DNA of 9,144 nt. Source: Parvularcula sp963922235. GTDB taxonomy: Bacteria; Pseudomonadota; Alphaproteobacteria; Caulobacterales; Parvularculaceae. Each line of letters begins with the position of its first letter. Position 1 is the stretch's first letter. Of this stretch, positions 6,229 through 9,144 are shown in pieces. Position numbers and translations under genes: made by a program. The stretch covers positions 1 to 9,144 of the forward strand of contig CAWUIJ010000112.1 of assembly GCA_963922235.1 (NCBI GenBank), written 5' to 3'. The notes under the pieces are model-generated. The model did not search any database, was not told where the DNA came from, and saw only the letters and a program-made list of their open reading frames with translations.

Positions 6229-6794
6229 TAGAAACGCACCGTCCGTTGCGCTCGGGTGGCCATTTCCTCTGCTTGCTGACGATCAGTCAGGACAACAACG
6301 CTGACGTCTTCCAGCGCTGGGAACTGCTCAAATGCCGTGACGTTCACGCTATTAATCGAGGGGCTTCCATCGCAGGTGAAGACACTGCGGATCATCACGT
6401 CGCCGTGTTCCTCTTCCCCGTCGTGTTCGTCGTGATGACCATGAGGGTCATGGTCATGATGATCCTCATGGTCATCGTGCCCACCCAGTCCTTCGTCGGG
6501 AGTGTGCTCTTCGACAGTGATGCTGGCGACAGCACAGGTTACCGAGGTCTGCATATCGAGAAGTGCCTCGGAGGCTTCGAGCTGTGCTGCCACGTTGGTC
6601 ATGACGGCCCTTTGTTCGTCCGTCGCTGCCTCGCCTTCAAAGCCATAGAGCGTGTGCTGGTCGGTAATGAACTCAGTGACGAGCATCGACCCGTCAGCCG
6701 AGATCGAAAGGTACCCGGCGCCGTGCACATGCGCATCCTGCGCCGCTGCCGCCCCGATGAAGACGAAGGAACTCAAGGCTGTTGCCAGTTTCAT
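6228..6794 (-). CDS. zrgA: DUF2796 / ZrgA-like His-rich secreted zinc-binding protein
   Basis: A 188-residue protein with a Sec signal peptide (K2, hydrophobic 4-16, cleavage near AAA-QD at 18-19). The mature start HVHGAGYLSIS (22-32), then YGFEGEA (50-56) and an acidic/Gln helix, fit DUF2796. Residues 104-131 form an extremely His/Asp/Glu-rich loop with 10 histidines in 28 residues, a likely Zn(II)-capturing arm. Two cysteines flank it (SVTCAV and VFTCDG) and could form a disulfide. In Vibrio, ZrgA belongs to a second, Zur-regulated zinc uptake system; the role here is inferred by family and neighbours. The gene leads a two-gene unit with DUF3299. ATG at 6794 has only a weak GGA seven bases upstream. 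It is 94 bp from the acylase stop. Family secure, symbol less so. Confidence 0.87.
   Translation of the reverse strand: MKLATALSSFVFIGAAAAQDAHVHGAGYLSISADGSMLVTEFITDQHTLYGFEGEAATDEQRAVMTNVAAQLEASEALLDMQTSVTCAVASITVEEHTPDEGLGGHDDHEDHHDHDPHGHHDEHDGEEEHGDVMIRSVFTCDGSPSINSVNVTAFEQFPALEDVSVVVLTDRQQAEEMATRAQRTVRF
6434..6476 (-). repeat. 13-bp perfect inverted repeat inside the His-rich coding segment (mRNA hairpin)
   Basis: Bases 6434-6446 (GATGACCATGAGG) are the exact reverse complement of 6464-6476 (CCTCATGGTCATC), with a 17-nt loop. TCATGGTCAT also repeats directly at 6448-6457 and 6466-6475, an 18-nt period. The zrgA-like mRNA could form a strong stem within the histidine loop codons (6402-6485). 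It may simply result from mixing CAT, GAT and GAC codons. Confidence 0.75.
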
Positions 6795-6888
6795 ATTGCT
6801 GTCCGCTGTGAGTGCATGAACGTTCTAACCAGAAATTCCGCGCGATTTGTAGTGAGCAAAGGTGAGGAGTGGAACCGCCCCCGCTTCA
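6795..6888 (-). promoter_or_regulatory. Intergenic region upstream of the DUF2796 gene
   Basis: This 94-bp gap is the only promoter space for the DUF2796/DUF3299 unit if it is not read through from the acylase gene. It holds an 8-bp perfect palindrome GAACGTTC (6818-6825), 24 bp before the start, and a poor -10-like TACAAA (minus strand, near 6849-6854) without a credible -35. No hairpin plus T-run follows the acylase stop, so read-through is possible. No GTTATA-type Zur box is seen. Confidence 0.3.
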
Positions 6889-9144
6889 TCAGTCGCTGGG
6901 TGCGACCAAGGTGAGAGTTGAAACAGCATGGGCCTCAATCGCTTCATCGCTGAACCACCAATAGGTCTCAGCGTCGTCTTGCGTCCAGCTCTCCAACTGG
7001 TCCGAGAGGTGCGGACTGAACGTCCGGCCGACGGCGCCGCCAGGCAGGACCGCTCGGACTTTCTCGCCGTCATTGAGATCAGCTGTCATCCTGAGTGACG
7101 CGAACCATTTGGAGTTGAAAGGCTCATCATACGGATAAAGAGCGCGAAGCAGTGTCTCGCCAGAACCCGCCATGGGAACACTCTGGTTGCCGGTGAGGTT
7201 ACCGATGAACCCGTCTTGGCGGAGGGGGCCAGTAAAGTGGATCTGGTGAACCTCGCCCCATGCCCAACGGGACCGACTTCTGCCATAGTCCTCCGTAAGC
7301 CGCGCGATCGCCGCTTTCCCGGCTCGCTGGATCAGGGCGGGCAGATCCTCGACTTCCGGTGTCCGTGTGTCATCAAACCACGGGGCTGTACCGTCTTGCA
7401 CCAAGGCATCAAACCGCTGCTGCCAGACATACCAATTGGAGAGATAGGATGCAGTCACCTCTTCTCCTAATTCGTCCTCATACGTCAGCTGTGCAAGCTG
7501 GCGGACTGTTTCTTGGAAAAGCGTCGGAGCGATGGCGCCGACCTCATCGTGATAATCCCAGGCAGACAGCTCGCTGGCGATCTCCAAAAGATCCGCATCG
7601 TCCGACTCTGAAAGCGCACTGACGAGGATCGGCGCGATGTCACGGGCGTAGAGGTTCAGCGTATCGTATTGCCCCGCCCAGGCTTCCTCAGCGCTCACCT
7701 GCGTGTCGTCCATCAGTTCCCGGATACGGCGGTACCGGTAGGAGGGCGAAGCAAACGTCGTGTAGATATAAGGATAGTCAGCAGGCGCCGTGAGGTGGTT
7801 CGCTGATCCCGTCCAACCATGCGCGGGATCAATTTCGCCGGGCATCTCATCGGCAGGGATGGGCCCAGCCCAATTGTCCGTGCCGTCACCAACCGGGAAG
7901 GGACTCATGCCGTCACCGCTTAGGCGGATGGGCGCTGTCCCGCTCGCCCGCCGCGCGACGCGGCCAGTGATGTCACCCATCACGAAATTGAGCGAGATGA
8001 TCCGGATCTGATGAACCGCTTCGAGAGCTTCTTCCAAGGTCTTGGCCATCATGAGCTGATCGAGGCCGAGCTCCGTGCCCATATACTCAGCAGTGGCCCA
8101 GCGCATGGAAAGGACCGCGCCGCCGCCTCTTTCGGGATTGTGGTCAGTGATGATCGGCCCACGCCGTGTGAACCTGACGACCAGTTCCTCATCCTTGAAG
8201 CCATCATCTGTCTTGATGCGAATGGTTTCGATCACAGTCTCAAACGGGAGTGAGACCTCTCCCTCAAGATAGCGGTCAGGATCGTTGGGATCGATCGTTT
8301 CGACATAGAGGTCCACAGCGTCCGCATACGCATTGGTCACGCCAAAGGCGATGTGCTCATTGCGCCCGATCGATACGCCAGGGAGGCCAGCGCCAACACC
8401 CACGACGCGATGGTCTGGTGTGATGATACCGATCGGATGCCAAGGTCCTGGCAGCATCCTGCTATCAAGGTGCGGATCATTCGTTACGATCGCAGCAGCA
8501 GTGCCGGCCTTCGCGCCGCTCACGGCCCAATTGTTGCTGCCGCCGACGCCCTGTTGGCGCCATCCGCCTTCGGTCCAAGACGCCAAGGAGGCAGTCTCGC
8601 CAACCCAGCGGGAAGGCCCATCAATCGCTGCCCGGCGCTCAGTGGGCTGTGCATCATCGGGGTTGAGGGCCAGGGGAGCGATCTCTTCGAAAGCATCAGC
8701 GCCGATCTCTTGGATCACATCGTGTGCGATCAATTCCGCATCGAAATTGGCGGAACTCGCCCAGCCCAAATAAAAAACCACAGAGAGCACGTCTTCGATA
8801 GTCCAGGGCTCGGGTTCAAACCCGGCCAACCCAAACGCCATCGGATGGTTGTCTTCCCGTGTTGCGATGTAAGCGTTGAGGCCATCAAGATACGCGTTTA
8901 GCCATGCCAGCGTTGACGGCGAGAGGCGTTCCGCCTGTTGCTCTGCCAAGCGACGAAAGCCGATCACCCGAGCCTCGCGGTCGAGGTTGAAGATCACGTC
9001 GTTCTCACCCGCACCCAACACCTCGGCCAGACGTCCGGTTGCTGCCCTTTTGGCTGCTTCGACTTGGAAAAGACGGTCCTGGCCCACCACGAACCCCTGC
9101 GCCCTGATCGCGTCTTCGATCGTCTCGGCGTAGATATAGGGCAT
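6889..9144 (-). CDS. Penicillin acylase family Ntn-hydrolase, N-terminus beyond the window
   Basis: 751 residues are visible. The codon at 9144 reads ATG, but PYIYAETIEDAIRAQGF aligns with the internal 'P-I-A...AQGY...QDRL' segment of the alpha chain, so the real start and signal peptide should lie beyond the window. Visible order: alpha chain (1 to about 180, with GQDRLFQ at 21-27 and GRLAEVLG at 37-44), a spacer ending GVGG, then beta chain beginning at S203 in GGSNNW, the autoproteolytically exposed N-terminal nucleophile. NDPHL (222-226) and the likely oxyanion residue N449 in GSANHL follow. Family members are usually periplasmic and cleave amide-linked acyl groups from beta-lactams, homoserine lactones or other amides. 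The substrate here is unknown: residues around the pocket cannot separate aculeacin/AHL-type from penicillin G-type enzymes by eye. All catalytic elements seen appear intact. Confidence 0.93.
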   Translation of the reverse strand: MPYIYAETIEDAIRAQGFVVGQDRLFQVEAAKRAATGRLAEVLGAGENDVIFNLDREARVIGFRRLAEQQAERLSPSTLAWLNAYLDGLNAYIATREDNHPMAFGLAGFEPEPWTIEDVLSVVFYLGWASSANFDAELIAHDVIQEIGADAFEEIAPLALNPDDAQPTERRAAIDGPSRWVGETASLASWTEGGWRQQGVGGSNNWAVSGAKAGTAAAIVTNDPHLDSRMLPGPWHPIGIITPDHRVVGVGAGLPGVSIGRNEHIAFGVTNAYADAVDLYVETIDPNDPDRYLEGEVSLPFETVIETIRIKTDDGFKDEELVVRFTRRGPIITDHNPERGGGAVLSMRWATAEYMGTELGLDQLMMAKTLEEALEAVHQIRIISLNFVMGDITGRVARRASGTAPIRLSGDGMSPFPVGDGTDNWAGPIPADEMPGEIDPAHGWTGSANHLTAPADYPYIYTTFASPSYRYRRIRELMDDTQVSAEEAWAGQYDTLNLYARDIAPILVSALSESDDADLLEIASELSAWDYHDEVGAIAPTLFQETVRQLAQLTYEDELGEEVTASYLSNWYVWQQRFDALVQDGTAPWFDDTRTPEVEDLPALIQRAGKAAIARLTEDYGRSRSRWAWGEVHQIHFTGPLRQDGFIGNLTGNQSVPMAGSGETLLRALYPYDEPFNSKWFASLRMTADLNDGEKVRAVLPGGAVGRTFSPHLSDQLESWTQDDAETYWWFSDEAIEAHAVSTLTLVAPSD

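Noticed and set aside
6818..6825. GAACGTTC palindrome upstream of the DUF2796 gene as an operator
   Set aside because: An 8-bp palindrome is expected by chance in roughly one of three gaps of this size, and the flanks are not symmetrical.
6246..6914. Plus-strand open frame (222 codons) opposite the DUF2796 gene with a Val/Met-rich stretch
   Set aside because: The hydrophobic repeat is the antisense image of the His-rich codons; no ribosome site or family match.

Overview
The window looks like chromosomal DNA of a marine-type alphaproteobacterium. The evidence is moderately high GC, family-level resemblance of the encoded proteins, a Tat-exported hydrolase and frequent alternative (TTG) starts; no rRNA or other taxonomic marker is present, so the assignment is tentative. 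Eight protein genes fill almost all of it. The two end genes are cut by the window edges. I see no tRNA, rRNA, CRISPR array, insertion sequence or phage gene.

Layout. 1-1191 (+): 3'-terminal part of a flavin-containing monooxygenase-like FAD/NAD(P) oxidoreductase. 3538-1264 (-): a tight three-gene run of a Tat-signal dienelactone-hydrolase-like protein, a DUF1826 protein and a class I SAM-dependent methyltransferase. The first two genes are 13 nt apart; the last two abut, with one TGA followed at once by a TTG start in the same frame. 3539-3712: intergenic region serving two divergent transcripts. 3713-5628 (+): an ABC ATPase and an FtsX/MacB-type permease overlapping by ATGA. 6794-5632 (-): a secreted His-rich DUF2796/ZrgA-like protein and a secreted DUF3299 protein overlapping by one base (TAATG). 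9144-6889 (-): a penicillin-acylase-family Ntn hydrolase lacking only its extreme N-terminus.

How the genes may work together. ABC ATPase, FtsX-like permease, His-rich DUF2796 protein and DUF3299 protein together resemble the ZrgABCDE zinc-uptake system described in Vibrio. Here the parts are split into two convergent operons only 3 bp apart. The adjacent divergent operon carries DUF1826, a family I recall as recurring in zinc-starvation (Zur-type) gene neighbourhoods, so about 1.3 to 6.8 kb may be a zinc-limitation island with two unexplained accessory enzymes (exported hydrolase, methyltransferase). I could not find a convincing Zur operator by eye, so the regulatory link is inference. The flanking monooxygenase and acylase show no evident zinc connection.
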